The translations under genes were made by a program, and so were the position numbers. The notes beneath the pieces were generated by a model. It was not told where the DNA came from and did no database searches. It worked only from the letters and a program-made list of their open reading frames with translations. A stretch of DNA of 64,000 bases. Origin: Pieris napi (lineage: Eukaryota > Arthropoda > Insecta > Lepidoptera > Pieridae). This document shows, piece after piece, positions 1-13,239 of this stretch; the stretch's first letter is position 1, and every line of letters starts with the position of its first letter. Location: the NCBI RefSeq assembly GCF_905475465.1, contig NC_062252.1, positions 11,160,001 to 11,224,000 of the forward strand. Reading direction: 5' to 3'.

Positions 1-1056
1 CGATCAGAGATTAACTGAACTCAACGATAGATCCAACGCACTACTGACAATTTTCAGCATGTAAGATGTCTATAATATTACGCAAAATATACGGTGTTGC
101 CATTCTAGTAAAACCAATGACGAATTATATTATAAATTTGATATGATAAAATTGACTACACATATTAGTGATTACAGTACTTCAAATAAACATACTTACC
201 GCTGCATATACTTCCACAACCTACCAGACGTAGCCCACTTAAATCGTCGTAAAAGGCCAAATAAATCTAGCCTGAAAAGGAATTTCTATACCTCCACATA
301 CGCACTCAAAAAAGAAAGAAACTACAGCTCATTCAGCAAAAATTAAAGGATCCTATACAACCTCCAGTTAGGGGAGGCATTTGAAATTCGTTTAGATTAC
401 TGCCGGATGCTTGACGGAGTGGTTTCGAGCACCGGAAAACCAACCGTGTGTTATTAATGTCGTAGATATGCAATGTGTAGACGAGATTTACATTTACAAG
501 CTATCATAATGCAAATTATTCTTGTATATGTCTTTATATGACAAGTTTCTAACCGCGCAAATACGAATTCATATTGTTTGACTGAATTGTTATTCTTAAG
601 TTGAACTGAATTAAAATTACTTAAAATCTGTCAAAAAAGTCATAACATTCGCTTTACCCCTTTTAAGATATTCTTTCATCTCTTTCTATCAAATTGTTTT
701 TGAAGACATGATTGTCTCCTTCTACCAACATGCCATTTAGGGTAACACCTGCAACATCTGACCCACGTACTCAATTGTTTTAAGTAAACGTAAGAAGCCT
801 AGTTATAAGTAAATATAGCTGAATATTCAGTGTGTGTATAAACTTATTGACGATAGTTTTTCATAACATACTGTGACCCCACCCTTATTTTAATCACTCC
901 ATGACGTAACCATGTCATTAAATGCTTGTTACATGGACAATACACGCTACCCTTGTCAAGATAAAGATAGATCAGATTAATGAGTAAAACCGATTAAAAC
1001 TAATAATATTAACAAAAATATGCAGATACAATCTCTAACTCTTGCTTTATAAACAA
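1..1056. other. Intergenic AT-rich DNA
   Basis: No gene, RNA or clear repeat seen. A 67-codon ORF at 143-346 has no supporting feature. Confidence 0.4.
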
Positions 1057-1180
1057 CTAGCTTTCCCTGCGAACTTTGTTTCGCGTTTAATTGTTAATCT
1101 GTGCGATAATTTTATTTATATGCGTAGTTTTGTCAACAGATGGCACTACATGGTGTTTGCATTCTTAAAATTAATTAATT
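1057..1180 (-). mobile_element. Helitron 3' end fragment
   Basis: The reverse complement runs …GCCATCTGTTGACAAAACTA… to …GTTCGCAGGGAAAGCTAG followed by T, the usual 3' end of a moth Helitron. The 5' end was not located. Confidence 0.6.
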
Positions 1181-1330
1181 AATTTAATGTTATTCGATAA
1201 CTTATGCAATATTTTACTTATTCTGCTATTCGGAGCGGAGAAAAATCAACCAAAAAAGAGATAACTAACATCGGTCCAGCCGATCTTGAGCTATAAGTAA
1301 CTCACACTACGTGTTACTTTGTTCTATATA

Positions 1331-1706
1331 TCTTAATATATATAAATTACGTGTCACGTTGCTTGTCCGCTATGGACTTCTAAACTACCGAACCGATATC
1401 AATCAAATTTGCACACCGTATGTAGTTTGATCCAACTTAAAAGATAGGATAGCTTACATCTCAATTTATACCCGCAATATTATTTTATTACAAAACATTT
1501 GTGTATTATTTGATAGTCACAATTCTAACAGATGGCGCTGTGTTGAAAGTACCAACGTTTCACACAAGCTACAATTTAATGACATAACCACCAAAAAAGC
1601 ATGTTGTCCCCATGACTGGTGTTCTCCTACCGTTTCCCTTGAATAGTTTGCTACTATGTAATATAACAAAAACCTTAGCCACAGCAACGCTTGGCTGGTC
1701 TGCTAG
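1331..1706 (+). mobile_element. Non-autonomous Helitron, copy 1
   Basis: 5' TCTTAATATATATAAATTAC, 3' GGCTGGTCTGCTAG, inserted between A and T. No coding capacity. Same family as 48643-49037. Confidence 0.85.
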
Positions 1707-1984
1707 TTTAGATATAGGTAGTAATATCAGCGATGTGGTAATTTCACGTAATTGCTAAGTGATCACAATAATTACAACATATCCGCTATTATATTACCGA
1801 ATCAAAAGCCTTAAAATCCTCTATAAAGTCGAATCTCTGCGGTACCGTTTACCTCGACGGTTTCATATCGCAATTAATTAAATTGAAACTGGAAACGCAC
1901 TCTCAAGTGTGATACGTCATTTATGAGTTAAGAAAGTATTCGTGAAACCAAGCTTGAGAATGTCTGGACTGATGGACTGATGGC

Positions 1985-2156
1985 CTGTTGGTCTAGTGAT
2001 TAATCTTGCGGGTCTGAACCTTTAGACGGGGCACCAATTTTTCTTGCTATCTTAATTAACGCTCGTTAGGAAACCGGCATACGTTAAGTCCAAAATTTAT
2101 GTGTAGGAGAAGATGTGTCACAAAGACAAGTAATCTATAAAAAGAAATTGCTCTGA
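1985..2156 (+). repeat. Decayed tRNA-derived SINE
   Basis: TTGGTCTAGTGATTAATCTT head and a weak GAAACCGGCATACGTTAAG body match the family at 23473. Confidence 0.5.
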
Positions 2157-2454
2157 CAAAACTATTTAAGCGCCTTTAGTGTATCATAATTTTATATTAC
2201 ATCAGTACCCACCGTAACATCGTCTTTACCAACGCGTATTTCCTTATATGACTAAAGATATTCTTAATTTTATTTCCTATATAAACGGTTTGTTGTGTAT
2301 CTCCAAGTACGGAATAAGTTTTAGGAATTAAATGACCCTATCTGGTCAATATATTCTTGAAGCCTTGTTGTATGTTCAAAAATATATAAACGATTTTAAA
2401 ACAAAAGATGTTTTTTCTTCGTTTCTAGTTCTGTTACCAGTATAATACTAGAAA

Positions 2455-2840
2455 CAGAACTAATTTAAACGTACAACCAACCAGGCTCCAGAAGATTAAC
2501 CAGTTATAAGGAAATTGTATTCGTTTTTACAACAAACTCCCAAACGAAATTACAGAATGATCACTGAATAAATTCAAAGCTCTCGTTAAGCGTAAATTAA
2601 TCATAAAGCTTTTCATAAATTTCACAATTATTTAAATGATCCCAATCCTTGGGATTGATTTGCTTCAACAATTTGTATGACTCAAAACTTGGCGATTAAA
2701 AAGAGTGGCGGAGAGTATTTCCTGCTCTACGCCCTTGACTTGCAAACAGCCAGTAAATGTCAATTTAATTTAACTTCTTTCTGACTTTTCATAAGTGTAC
2801 TTGTTTACCTATATGAATAAAGTTATTTTGACTTTGTATT
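2455..2840 (+). repeat. LINE 3' end (family B)
   Basis: Translates in part to YNKLPNEIT…SLNKFKALVKRKL, the C-terminus of a non-LTR reverse transcriptase. It then runs into a 3' UTR with GGCGATTAAAAAGAGTGGCG. Other copies are at 9415, 10640, 13030 and 59625. Confidence 0.7.
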
Positions 2841-3089
2841 CTTAAAAAAAACTGTTTTATAGCACATACCACTGACGCATTCCTGCATTCCTTTATCTTA
2901 GAACAGCCTCAATACAATTTCTAATAAAATTTCTGTCCTGGAATCTAACAGGAAGTTCGGGTTAATTAGAATAAACCAAATCACAATAAAATTTCAGTTT
3001 GTACTGTAACATCAAAAGTTTTATAATTATGTCAGAAAATCGTTACTTCATAACATTATATGAATACTGGATAGAATAACAACCATGGG

Positions 3090-3310
3090 TGGTGGTTGCT
3101 ATATCAAATATCACGAATGTGTAGTAGTGGTAATGGTAGGGGGCAGAGTGGTGGCAAAAGTCGGGTTCAATCGCCTACTGAGCAAATAAAGACAACTATG
3201 GGTGTCAACATCCCTAGTGCCCGGAGACAAGCTAGATATAGAGTGGTCTGGAAGTCGACTGACAGCAAGTCAACCTATCGGTTAGGGATTAATACCTGCA
3301 ACTGAATATC
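3090..3310 (+). other. Unassigned low-complexity ORF
   Basis: A 69-codon ORF starting with Gly/Ser-rich sequence runs up to a LINE tail. It may be part of the same retroelement; no domain recognised. Confidence 0.2.
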
Positions 3311-3337
3311 ATCATGGGTCGTTGAGGCAGATTACGA

Positions 3338-3610
3338 AATTCCGCCCGTATCATCTCGACATCCGTCGTTCCACAACTGAGCGTTTTTAAGGCAGTTTGT
3401 CAGCACCACCACTATGTGGAACCAGCTGCCCACTGAAGTATTTCCGAACCAATTCTACTAAGGGTCCTTCAAGAAAAAAAAGCGTATCAATTCTTAAAAG
3501 GCCCGCAATGCACTCGCGAGCCCTCTGATATTAAGAGTGTCCATGGGCGGCGGTATCACTTAACATCAGGTGAGCCTCCTGCCCGTTTGCCCCCCGGTTA
3601 TATAAAAAAG
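3338..3610 (+). repeat. LINE 3' end (family A), longest copy
   Basis: Runs from AATTCCGCCCGTATCATCTC through CCACCACTATGTGGAACCAG and AAGGCCCGCAATGCACTCG to GAGCCTCCTGCCCGTTTGCC. This is the C-terminus of a reverse transcriptase plus 3' UTR, with frameshifts. Confidence 0.8.
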
Positions 3611-3916
3611 GGCTTTGCAAGACAGGCACGACATTCAGAAATGATGACTACGAAGAAAAAAAGGAGTAGTAACTGCCCAAACAACAAATCACATTTAGGT
3701 ATATATCAATCTACGAGTAAATATTTACCCATTATCGGGCGCGTTTGAGAGTAAATAAAGATCGTTAAGAACTCAATAAGGCTACGCCGGCACGATTCAG
3801 GGGGATTTTAATAAATTTAGCTTCCTGTTTCATAAGAAACGCTCTCCCATAGATAATCCACGTTATGAGTTATGACGTCAACGGATCGCATTTCAATTAC
3901 GTTTTCTAGATAAGAC

Positions 3917-4015
3917 AGGGATAGCTTAGTGATGAAGTGATAAACCTGCGATTCCAAACCTTGAGAATGACTTCGAATCCTGGAAATACATGGTCGTTTC
4001 TAAGTCCTTAATACT
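3917..4015 (+). repeat. SINE head fragment
   Basis: ATAGCTTAGTGATGAAGTG and CTTCGAATCCTGG resemble tRNA A and B boxes. Weak. Confidence 0.35.
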
Positions 4016-4234
4016 TTCTTGTATGTTATGTGTGTCTGACCTATTTATTTACTGAAAAACGCTCAAAAAGCAATTCAAAATTGTGTCTACCGAATTCCCC
4101 ATTATGGATATTTATTATGTTAAATATATATCGCCGAAACTTGGTAGACATTTAGGGTCTCTCTGCATCTTCTACCGCGTTTACCATCGAGAGTGTTCAG
4201 AGGTGTGGATTAATACAGAGACACATTAGATTAA

Positions 4235-4400
4235 TACATATAGAGTTTTAAGGCAGTTTTTACGCTTTATATGGAAACAGCTGCCCACTGAAGTATTTCC
4301 GATCCAATTCGATGTAGACGAAGAAAAGAGCGTACCAATTGTTAAAAGCCCGGGATCGCAATCACGGGCCATCTGGGATTGAGACATGTCCATGGGCGGC
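4235..4400 (+). repeat. LINE 3' end (family A)
   Basis: Has GGAAACAGCTGCCCACTGAA, ATTTCCGATCCAATTCGA and GTCCATGGGCGGC from the family tail. Confidence 0.7.
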
Positions 4401-4810
4401 ACTTATTATAGTCAAAATATTATTCGTCATTCAAGCTACGTAAAAGATACGTATTTGGTATAATTAACAGATTTTCATTTACATATCTACGTCTTTTAAT
4501 TTAAAAGGATTTTCATGCAACCTATAGCTGAGAAGTAGTTGCTTTGTTACTGGTAATATGGATTAAAGCTTCTACATATTTGGTAAAGCTTTAAGGCACA
4601 TGGGGCATCGACGTAATTTAAATATATAGCACAGGGGGTGTTGATATATTGTAATACTACATAGCCGTAGGTTGCTAACTACATTCTTGTATGTATTGAT
4701 TATTTCAATGTAAACTTTTGTGCTTACGAAATAATAATAGTTGGGTATCAAGCTAGATGTTCTTCGATTTAGGTGTTCTTATAAAGAAACTAGAGTCTCT
4801 ATTATCTAAG

Positions 4811-5179
4811 ATATTGCATAGATTTTATCGGGGGCTTTGAGCGCGGCGACCGAATCATGAAATTCCGTAACGAAAATAGAAACCAAACATACGATGACGT
4901 AATATAGGTGCGGCCAATACGCGTTAGAGAGGGACAGAACGCATACTGCGTCTCACATCGGTCTGGCGTGATCGGTGACGTAGCGCATTTACGGTAGAGT
5001 GGCACAGACTATATAGTATATAGGCGTGTAAGTCTGAGTCTGGTAGAGCGGTATATTGAATTAATATTAAAGAAAACAAAATACTATAAAAATAAATAAA
5101 TAATTATAATTGCATAAGTAGATAAAAACATTCAAAAGCTTTGCCGCGGCAGTCCCCAAGTGCCAGACTTTTCTTTTTT
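4811..5179. repeat. Unclassified dispersed repeat, copy 1
   Basis: Shares AAATTCCGTAACGAAAA, AGTCTGAGTCTGGTAGAG, ATAATTATAATTGCA and GCCGCGGCAGTCCCC with 7312-7597, in the same order and orientation. No TIR or coding seen; a T run closes one end. The 67-codon minus ORF here is incidental. Confidence 0.7.
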
Positions 5180-6990
5180 CATTATATTGTGCAGTGCGTG
5201 ATCGTCCCCAATAGTTTTTTGGTATAAGACCATTTTGGTTCTTGTACTATGCCACACGAGCAAGTATTAATTAATATAATTAATATATATATTATTAATA
5301 TATTCGGCACACATAGAAAGAAAAATCTATTGGGATTGCTCAGCCCATGACCTCACGGCTAAAGGTTCTGAAGCGAGACTTAGCACGAACATGATAGTAA
5401 ATCGTCGACTTGAGCGCCGACTAGACTTAGAAGCGAATCTGGCGCTATCAAACTGACAATCATGTAATTAAACAAATAAATTTTTTAAAACATTATACTA
5501 TGTTTAGTAAATATATACATTTAAAAACGACTTTAAAACTTGAAATTGTTTCTTTCAGTTTCATAAACATATATGGTTATGCAATGAATATATTATTTAT
5601 ATTGCTCCTCAGATTAGTATAAATCCTCTGTACTTATACCAAAACAAAAGAAACCAGACTACGCGAAGAGTAACAAGAACAAGTTTCTGAGTAAAACTGT
5701 AAACTTGGCCTGCTGGACTTTGACCGCCTTACGATAAGTAACGTATCTGAACTTCAGCCTAAGAGCCCCTTAAGTTTAACGCTTAACCACTAAGCTAACC
5801 CTGCGCTCATTAATCGTTTTACAAAGAACATACGTAACATACTTAGAATTAAATACCTGTAAAAGGTGTACCCCTATTTGAAAAAACTTTGCTTTTAATG
5901 TACAAAAGTTGGTTTATTTCGAGTTGGAATGAAAAGTTTGCGAAGTTTAATATGTATTGAGGTCGCGCGGGTGGAAATTAAAATAGGCTCAGGAATAAAT
6001 ACGCCATTTACATGACAACCTTTAGAAAATAAGGTTTTAATGCTTGACGTAAAAAACACTAAAAAAAGTTTGAATGGAACATGGAGATTATGCGAATATT
6101 TTTAAAAATTGGACTACAAAGAACGGTTTGGGATGCGATGATACAATTTTTTTTAACAATAAATCATAAGTGAGTACATCATTCGATACTTATATGCCTG
6201 ATTTATTTCAATTACATGATGTCATGTCACTCGAACACTCGGAAAAATGGAATAAGGAAACAATAGATACAGAAGCAATGGGAAAGGTACTGATAATGTT
6301 ATAAATACTGTTTGGACTTAAGTACAATAACAAATAGTTAAACGCACAAAACACACCCAAATAATATACATATTATTACCTTTAAATTGTTAAATATCGA
6401 AACAATTACAAATGCGTCTAACCAAGTGATATAATAAAGTGAAAGAGGTTGTGAAATCAAACGTAGCGGTCGGCCGAGTCCAAAACAAAATTAATAAAAA
6501 AGTATCTACAAAAATCTACATACCCGCTCGAACAAAATATTAATTCATTCTAATTTCTTACATAACATTAAATTGGTTTTAGAACCTAACGACATTTACA
6601 AAAAAGTTTGTTATTACAAGTATTATTCTAATTACATTATTATATGTAACGTTTACGTTACGTTACTAATATTACGTAAATAAGATTTCTGTTAAGCTAG
6701 ACTTATTTGTTTGTACACTGGCTGAGTACACCAGAGTTGCTTCCTATATTATTAGTTATAAGATTTAGGTACATAAATATATTTTTTTTAATGTTTTTTA
6801 TTTAGGTTAATTGGTGTGGGTAAAAATATTGTGTCGTTCTATCGAATTAGTAATTACTGTAAAGATAGAATATTGATATGGAATAAATAAATAAACATTT
6901 AGTACTTCACAGAAATATACAGTATTTACAAATTTTCTTAACCTACTACTATTATTACTATAATAATTATTATTATGTAGTACTACGGTA
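5180..6990. other. Intergenic AT-rich DNA
   Basis: Nothing convincing apart from a possible reversed SINE head near 5765-5815 (CTTAACCACTAAGCTAACCC). Confidence 0.35.
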
Positions 6991-7000
6991 AATCTTGAAT

Positions 7001-7110
7001 TAGCGCCTGTGCACTTGAACCCCACGGCCCAAGGGTCTCTACTCCAAAGGGAACAAAATCGAAGTTGGAGGAAAAACTCTTATATTTGAGCCGTTTATTA
7101 TTTTTCGCCT
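7001..7110. repeat. 110-bp dispersed repeat, copy 1
   Basis: About 90% identical by eye to 16239-16348: GCGCCTGTGCACTTGAACCC…GCCGTTTATTATTTTTCGCC. Class unknown. Confidence 0.7.
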
Positions 7111-7311
7111 GAAGAATGAATATTATGACCAGCTGATATTATTGAGTAATCTCCTAATGGCTGTTAAGGTTATGTAACTGCTATGATTTGTATTTTTTAA
7201 TTACAAACTGGTTTTATCCTCGTGGAATAGTTAAATTGAGCAGTATTTTTTTTGGATACTCAACAAGACGATTAACGAATGTTTGCACGTGAATGCGTAA
7301 GTTTTTTTAAA

Positions 7312-7597
7312 GCTATTGCATAGCTTCTATCGCGGGCCTCGAGCGTGGAGACCGAATCCAGAAATTCCGTAACGAAAAAAACCTTACGCGTTAGAGCGGG
7401 ACAGACTATATAGGCGAGTTAGTCTGAGTCTGGTAGAGTGGTAGATTGAAATAATTTATCAAAGAAAAAACTTGAATTAACATCAAAGAAAAAAAATACT
7501 GCATAAATAAATAATTATAATTGCACAAGTTGAAAGAAAAAATTACGCAATAGCTTTACCGCGGCAGTCCCCGAGTGCCACACGTTTTTTTTTTTTA
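7312..7597. repeat. Unclassified dispersed repeat, copy 2
   Basis: Shorter relative of 4811-5179 with a deletion in the middle. Ends CCCCGAGTGCCACACG then T13 or so. Confidence 0.7.
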
Positions 7598-8249
7598 TAG
7601 AACGGGCCAAACGTGCTCGAGGCTCATCTGATTAGGTCACGGACACCGTCAATGCCATAGTTACTTTTGTGTTTATATTATTAGCAGAAATTCTACATTA
7701 TACAACTATAAAACATGTATTAAGCCAAACCACTGATTAGAAAAATTAGCCTTTGACATACAGAACATTTCTCAATCCCTCTGTTACCAAACCAATAGGG
7801 TAGGCCCCAGTCGTCAATAGTTGAGTAATAGTTATAATCGTGATTAGGGTTGTCACCGAGTCGATCAAAGTGACCCTTCTGAAAGTTCAAAACAATTTCG
7901 TCATTGAAGGGATGTTTTCAATATTTGGACGGTTTGAATGGTAAGTTGACAGACTATTTCCTGCAAGAAATTGCTTCGTCAACCAACTATTTGAATTGAT
8001 TAAATTGGAAAACCATATTGTATTGTGTATAACGCGGATCTGAGCGGATTTGGCCTAAAATTTTTACCCCCTTCCAAATACAATATCTTTTTTTTATTCT
8101 TCGCTTAAGAAACCCTTACTCTCTTGATAAAATAATAGGTTTATAGGCCACAGTAAGTAATTTTTCAAAATATAAATAAAAACGTAAATTCAAATTCCAA
8201 ATAATTTTAGTAAATTTTAAATGGGGCGTGGGCCCCACGTTGAGAAACA

Positions 8250-8491
8250 CTGGCCTAGTGACTTAATCATGCGCCTCTCAACCTTGGGATCATGTGGTAA
8301 CCACGGCTATGCGCCAATAGAGTTTTTAAAGTTAGTGTATTAGTGTGAAGGAAAACATCGTGAGAACACCGGCATATATTAAAGTCGAAAATCACGTGAG
8401 TCAGGCACAGATGAAGATATATAATAAAAACTAAGGATTATGAAACAGATAGAGAAATCTGACACCCAGAGCTAAAAGATTGAAGTGCCAC
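8250..8491 (+). repeat. tRNA-derived SINE, decayed
   Basis: Head CTGGCCTAGTGACTTAATCA, body GTGAAGGAAAACATCGTGAG, end near AAATCTGACACCCAGAGC. Diverged from 23473. Confidence 0.65.
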
Positions 8492-9414
8492 AGGTAAGAT
8501 TACCTATATCAGCTATTTCAGGACCAACGTTTTGATGTTGTCAATGTGTCAACTGTTAGTGACGTTTCTGTACTACGTGTAATCAATCAATATTGAAATA
8601 ATGCTGTTAGTAGGAAGTAGATAGTTAATTGTATGAATAGAGACAGATGAAGAACAGTTCGTTAGTCAAACCACTTCAGACAGGACGCGAACTCGTTACA
8701 CTTGAACTGCTCCAATAGTTCGCTATTGTCTGGAAGTAATAACGTATATACATGACTAAGTTGCTTTATTAAGTAAAAATTTCGTTAAATTCTTAATTTA
8801 ATTAACGGATAGGGGTTTTTTTGATATATTGCTGTACTGATCGACAGTAATAGCGTAAAAGGAATGGCAACAAACTGTGATATTACCCAGAGAAAAGGGA
8901 TTCCCTTAAGCCCAACTTTTTACATGTATTAATGCTCTTCCTGGCAAAACTATTAAATTTTTTAATATATATTCATATAAGAGCAAAACTATTAAATGAT
9001 ATATTATCGAGACTACCCGTAAATGTAGTTTCTCGCTTTTTTCTACTCTGTCCCATACCGTGTATCAAAACCACGGATAGCCATAACTTTTCCTCTATTT
9101 ATTCGATTAACATTTGCGGAGAGAAAAATATCATTGAAGCAAACGGTTCCGTTTAGAGGGTTCAAACGAAAACCTATTAGCTTAAACCGTAATAATAAGT
9201 GGTTTTCTCAAAGGCTTTACGGGTTTGCGGGCAAAGTCAGGTAAAATATTTTATAAGTATAAAACAAACAATGACCTGGTATGAGTGTCATTATTGGTGC
9301 ATGCAACCCCTACGCAAATATTTGTTCAAATATTGTATGGTACGTAAGGCTGTGTATAAACTAAACTTTTATAATTATTTTTATAACACAATCAAGTCTA
9401 ATTTAAGAGTAAGT

Positions 9415-9615
9415 CAAGTCAAAGTCAAAGTTAAAAATCATTCATATAGGTAACACAATATACACTTATTTCAAAAAAGAAATATACATTAAATGCTTGT
9501 AAATTTTAGCATTTACTGCCAGTTCTCAAATCAAGGGCGAACGAAAGAGAAGAACTGGCAATAAACTCTCCGCCACTCTTTTTATCGCCAAGTTTTTTGT
9601 TTAACACGACGTTTT
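9415..9615 (-). repeat. LINE 3' end (family B)
   Basis: Complement of the tail with GGCGATAAAAAGAGTGGCGG and GAACTGGCAGTAAATG. With 10640-10800 it forms an inverted pair around a 35-bp inverted repeat. Confidence 0.7.
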
Positions 9616-9865
9616 TAAAGAGCCGCAACCATTACACCATATGTAACGTAACCATTAGTCTAACGTAATTGACTAATAAGAATATTTAATAGAAGGGAAG
9701 ACACTTTTTTTTTCTTGTTTTATATTTGTTCCACATATGAATATTTGACACTTCTCTATGTCTATGTCTATGTCTAATATGAATTTGTTTTCTTTATTAA
9801 CAAACTTTTGTAGATATGCAAAATGATATTATATTACAATTCTTAATCGGTTACTGAGTATGTGT

Positions 9866-10635
9866 TGAAGAACTAAGTTTTGAATTTTGGAAGAACCTAA
9901 GTTTAGTAATATTACATCTGCCTCCGCTATGAACCATTAAAAACATGGAATAACCAGACTTTTCGTTAACAATATAATACTTTATGGTTCAAGAATCTTT
10001 ATTTCTGATACAGCTTTAATTTAGATAGAAACATTTAAATATATAACTTATTTGACTGCACCGACACCAACAGCTTACTTTGACAAATTCTTCGCGGTTG
10101 TCAAATGCCATCTGTCAAATTGGTTCAGCCTATTATACAGGATATTTTTGTTTAAGTTACAGTGTACTTCTAGTTAGCTACTAACCTAATACTCGCCGTA
10201 TTGTTGTATGTGTTTTGTGCACACAATTGTGTTTTTTAATATTTGCCATGAAAGTAATCACATAAAAATCTTAAAACTATGGTAAAAACGTACAATCTTT
10301 ACAATCAAATTACTTTTAATAGTATTCGAAATGCATTACGTAGTCCAAAATCTAAACAAGAAATTCATCAAGATTCTACCATCGTTTGAGAAGCGTAACA
10401 CTAGACCTGCGTTTCAATCGTTCGTGATGAACAGTCCTAAATGTACGACACCAATTAATCCGGCGAGTTTGTCGACGTAAATATCAGCTCGATGTCAGGC
10501 AGAGATTAAACAAGGAGCTGCTCGTTATATGCACCGTATCGATCCTACTTACAAATACGTATAATTATAATTACTATAATATATAGAAAATATAGTAAAA
10601 TTAGGTTCTTCCAAAATTCAAAACTTAGTTCTTCA
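9866..10635. mobile_element. Possible DNA element bounded by perfect 35-bp inverted repeats
   Basis: 9866-9900 (TGAAGAACTAAGTTTTGAAT…) and 10601-10635 are exact reverse complements. No clear target duplication and no transposase in the 700 bp between. Confidence 0.6.
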
Positions 10636-10639
10636 TATA

Positions 10640-10800
10640 GTAGAAAGAGTAGCGGAGGTTTTTTTGCCAGTTCTTCTCTTCCTATCTACGACCTTGATTT
10701 GAGAACTGGCAGTAAATGTAATATTACTGTATATTTCTTTTTTGACGTTCATAAGTGTACATTGGAATTAATTATTTTTGACTTGACTTTGAGAACATAT
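10640..10800 (+). repeat. LINE 3' end (family B)
   Basis: Contains AGAGTAGCGGAGG, GCCAGTTCTTCTCTTCC and TTGAGAACTGGCAGTAAATG. Confidence 0.7.
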
Positions 10801-11224
10801 AATATGGCTTTACTATGGATTGTCCCATCCAAAATAATATTTTCAGGAAGACACAATGGGTGATAAGCAATAGAATAGGAATTCCATAGTTCGAAACATG
10901 TTAGCATACATTTCAGAATGTTTCATACCATATTTCAAGTCTCATATAACAATCCACGAGAATTGACTTTAATGGTTCTTTACCTGAACGATATAAACTA
11001 TTTTGCAAAAAAAACGGGCAAATAAGCAGTCCTGACCTCAAAGCATTTGAACATGTCTGCAACCTACTTCACAAAGCATTAGGGTGCTAAAAAGAGTCAG
11101 CGAGAACAAGAGTGGGAACGTTTTCTTTTTTTATGTAACGGCAGAATTCACTTCACGTATTAATATGTAGCAGTAGTAGTATCACGTATTAATTAAGACG
11201 ATTATAAGTATACGGACTAAATCA

Positions 11225-11390
11225 GTATCACCTTGATGGCTGGTCTTCCACAGTCCGCTTCACAAGATACTTTCTTTTGCGAACTAGTGAACTGTGGAAT
11301 CTTCATCAGGGGGACTTGAGAGATACGATCTCTCTAATGCCCTTTTTCGGCGTCCAGTAGGCTCCATTGCCCCCCATTCTAAAAAAAAAA
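11225..11390 (+). repeat. LINE 3' end (family E)
   Basis: CCGCTTCACAAGATACTTTC and GCGAACTAGTGAACTGTGGA match 18005-18180 on the other strand; ends in an A run. Confidence 0.6.
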
Positions 11391-11494
11391 ACCTCAGACA
11401 ATAAAATTCGAGATCGACTTTAAAACGTTAATTTCCTTAGATGCCCGTTTTATTGTAAAAGAGTTTATTGACTTTTTTATTATTTTATAATATA

Positions 11495-11770
11495 ACTGGG
11501 CAAACAGGCAGAAGGCTCACCTAATGCTATGTGATAGCGACACCCTTAATTTCAAACAGACCGTGAGTGAGTTTCCGGCCTATTAAGAATTAGTACGCTC
11601 TTTTCTTGAAGAACGCTAAGTCAAATTGGTTCGGAAATACGAGTACTTCAGTGGGCTGCTAATTCCACATAGTAGTGCGTGGCAAAAACTGCCTTAAAAA
11701 AACGCTCAGTTGTGGAACGACGGACGGTGGAATTTCGTATTCTGTCTCGACGTCCGATGATGAAATTCAG
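11495..11770 (-). repeat. LINE 3' end (family A)
   Basis: The complement gives TCCACAACTGAGCGTTTTTT, AAGGCAGTTTTTGCC, TTTCCGAACCAATTTGACTT. The 64-codon plus ORF here is a shadow. Confidence 0.75.
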
Positions 11771-12199
11771 CAGCAGATATGAATCAGAACAACACCTCCA
11801 ATCACTCTCCGTTATAAACGCGTTGATTACATCGTCAATATATTTGATACGCGAAGTTCTTATTTCAAATTGAACTGATTCTTATAAATAAAACCGAGGA
11901 TTCTATATAAACAAATAATGTATGTACATTAAGCTATTTTAAGCTAAGAGAAACAAAAATTGCAATTCAAAACCTTTTTATATGAATCAAATAATCTTGT
12001 GTCATATCAAATGACTATTTTCCACTATATTTACGTTATCAAAGCTATTCATATGAATATTACATTGCATACACCTTGGTATCACGTACTTGGCAGGTAA
12101 AAAAGAAATAAAATGTGAAATTAAAGAATGCCCGACAAAATCTTATCTCCATACGTTGTCCTCGTAACAAATGAGACTACGTGTTTGAGGATCTTTTAA

Positions 12200-12795
12200 G
12201 AGTTTTAGGGATGTTAATAGTTATCGATATCGATAAAGTTATCGAGATCGATCGATAGAATTAAAATGTAAAGTTGGGTTGCTCATTAAGGCGATAATGT
12301 CGTGACATAAGCGATTATAGAATTGTGATCGATATTTTATGTATTTATGTGGCTTAATTTATACACACAATTTTATTCATCAAGTAGGTGTTGATCAGTT
12401 TTTAACACGGTTTTAAAATTATTGAATGTATTAGTTAAATCAAAGGCGCCCTCTGTGTGGTGTGTAGATATATTTTACGTCGTTAGTGTCTATACCATCA
12501 ATCAAATGCTTTCCTTTTTTCAACAAAAATCAAGGCGATGAACCACCTGCTCCCTCACTACCTGGTGAATGAACAAAAATGCAAGCTATGGAGCCTCAAC
12601 GAACATGAAAAGTATACCTTCACACAACTATTTTAATTTGCAAAAATATAATAAGTACTGTTGAAAGCGATTATGCTAAAGAATTCAAATATATCGACAT
12701 CATACATCACTAACAAGCTTGCTGTCCCAAACGTGACCTAATTACTCGGAAAGTTATCATCGACATTATATATCGACAGCCCACATCCCTAACAC
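12200..12795. mobile_element. Possible degenerate DNA transposon with GTTNTAGGGATGT ends
   Basis: Left TTAGGGATGTTAATAGTTAT and right ACATCCCTAAC are loosely inverted, both next to repeated ATCGAT. No target duplication found. hAT-like at best. Confidence 0.3.
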
Positions 12796-13029
12796 CTGTA
12801 AAGCCGCACCTGTCACACGCGCCCTATCGTTTACAACTCCTTTATTTCTTGACGTGAAACAAATTAATCTTAACATCGAATCTGTGGGTTTTTCCCTTTT
12901 TTCGCCTGTTTTGTATATTTCTTTTATTAGATTTCTAAAATCGAATTATTCAAGACTCTGAATGAAAATACGTTTTTACAAAAGCGCCCGTAGCGCAAAA
13001 GGCTTTGGTATAGAAACATATATACGCGT

Positions 13030-13195
13030 ACTAAGTCAAAAGTCAACGTCAAAATATTTTTTTCATACAGGTAACATAATGTACACTTATATACAAATTC
13101 TAATTTTACATTTACTGCCAGTTCTCATATCAAGAGCGTAGAACAGAAGAGAAGAACTGGCAATAAACTCTCCGACTTAAACTTTTTAAGAGTTT
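13030..13195 (-). repeat. LINE 3' end (family B)
   Basis: Complement of the family B tail (TTTACTGCCAGTTCTCATAT…GAAGAACTGGCAATAAACTC). Confidence 0.65.
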
Positions 13196-13239
13196 TGACT
13201 ACTATAGGATTAGTTGTACAAATATAGAAAACAAAAGAT

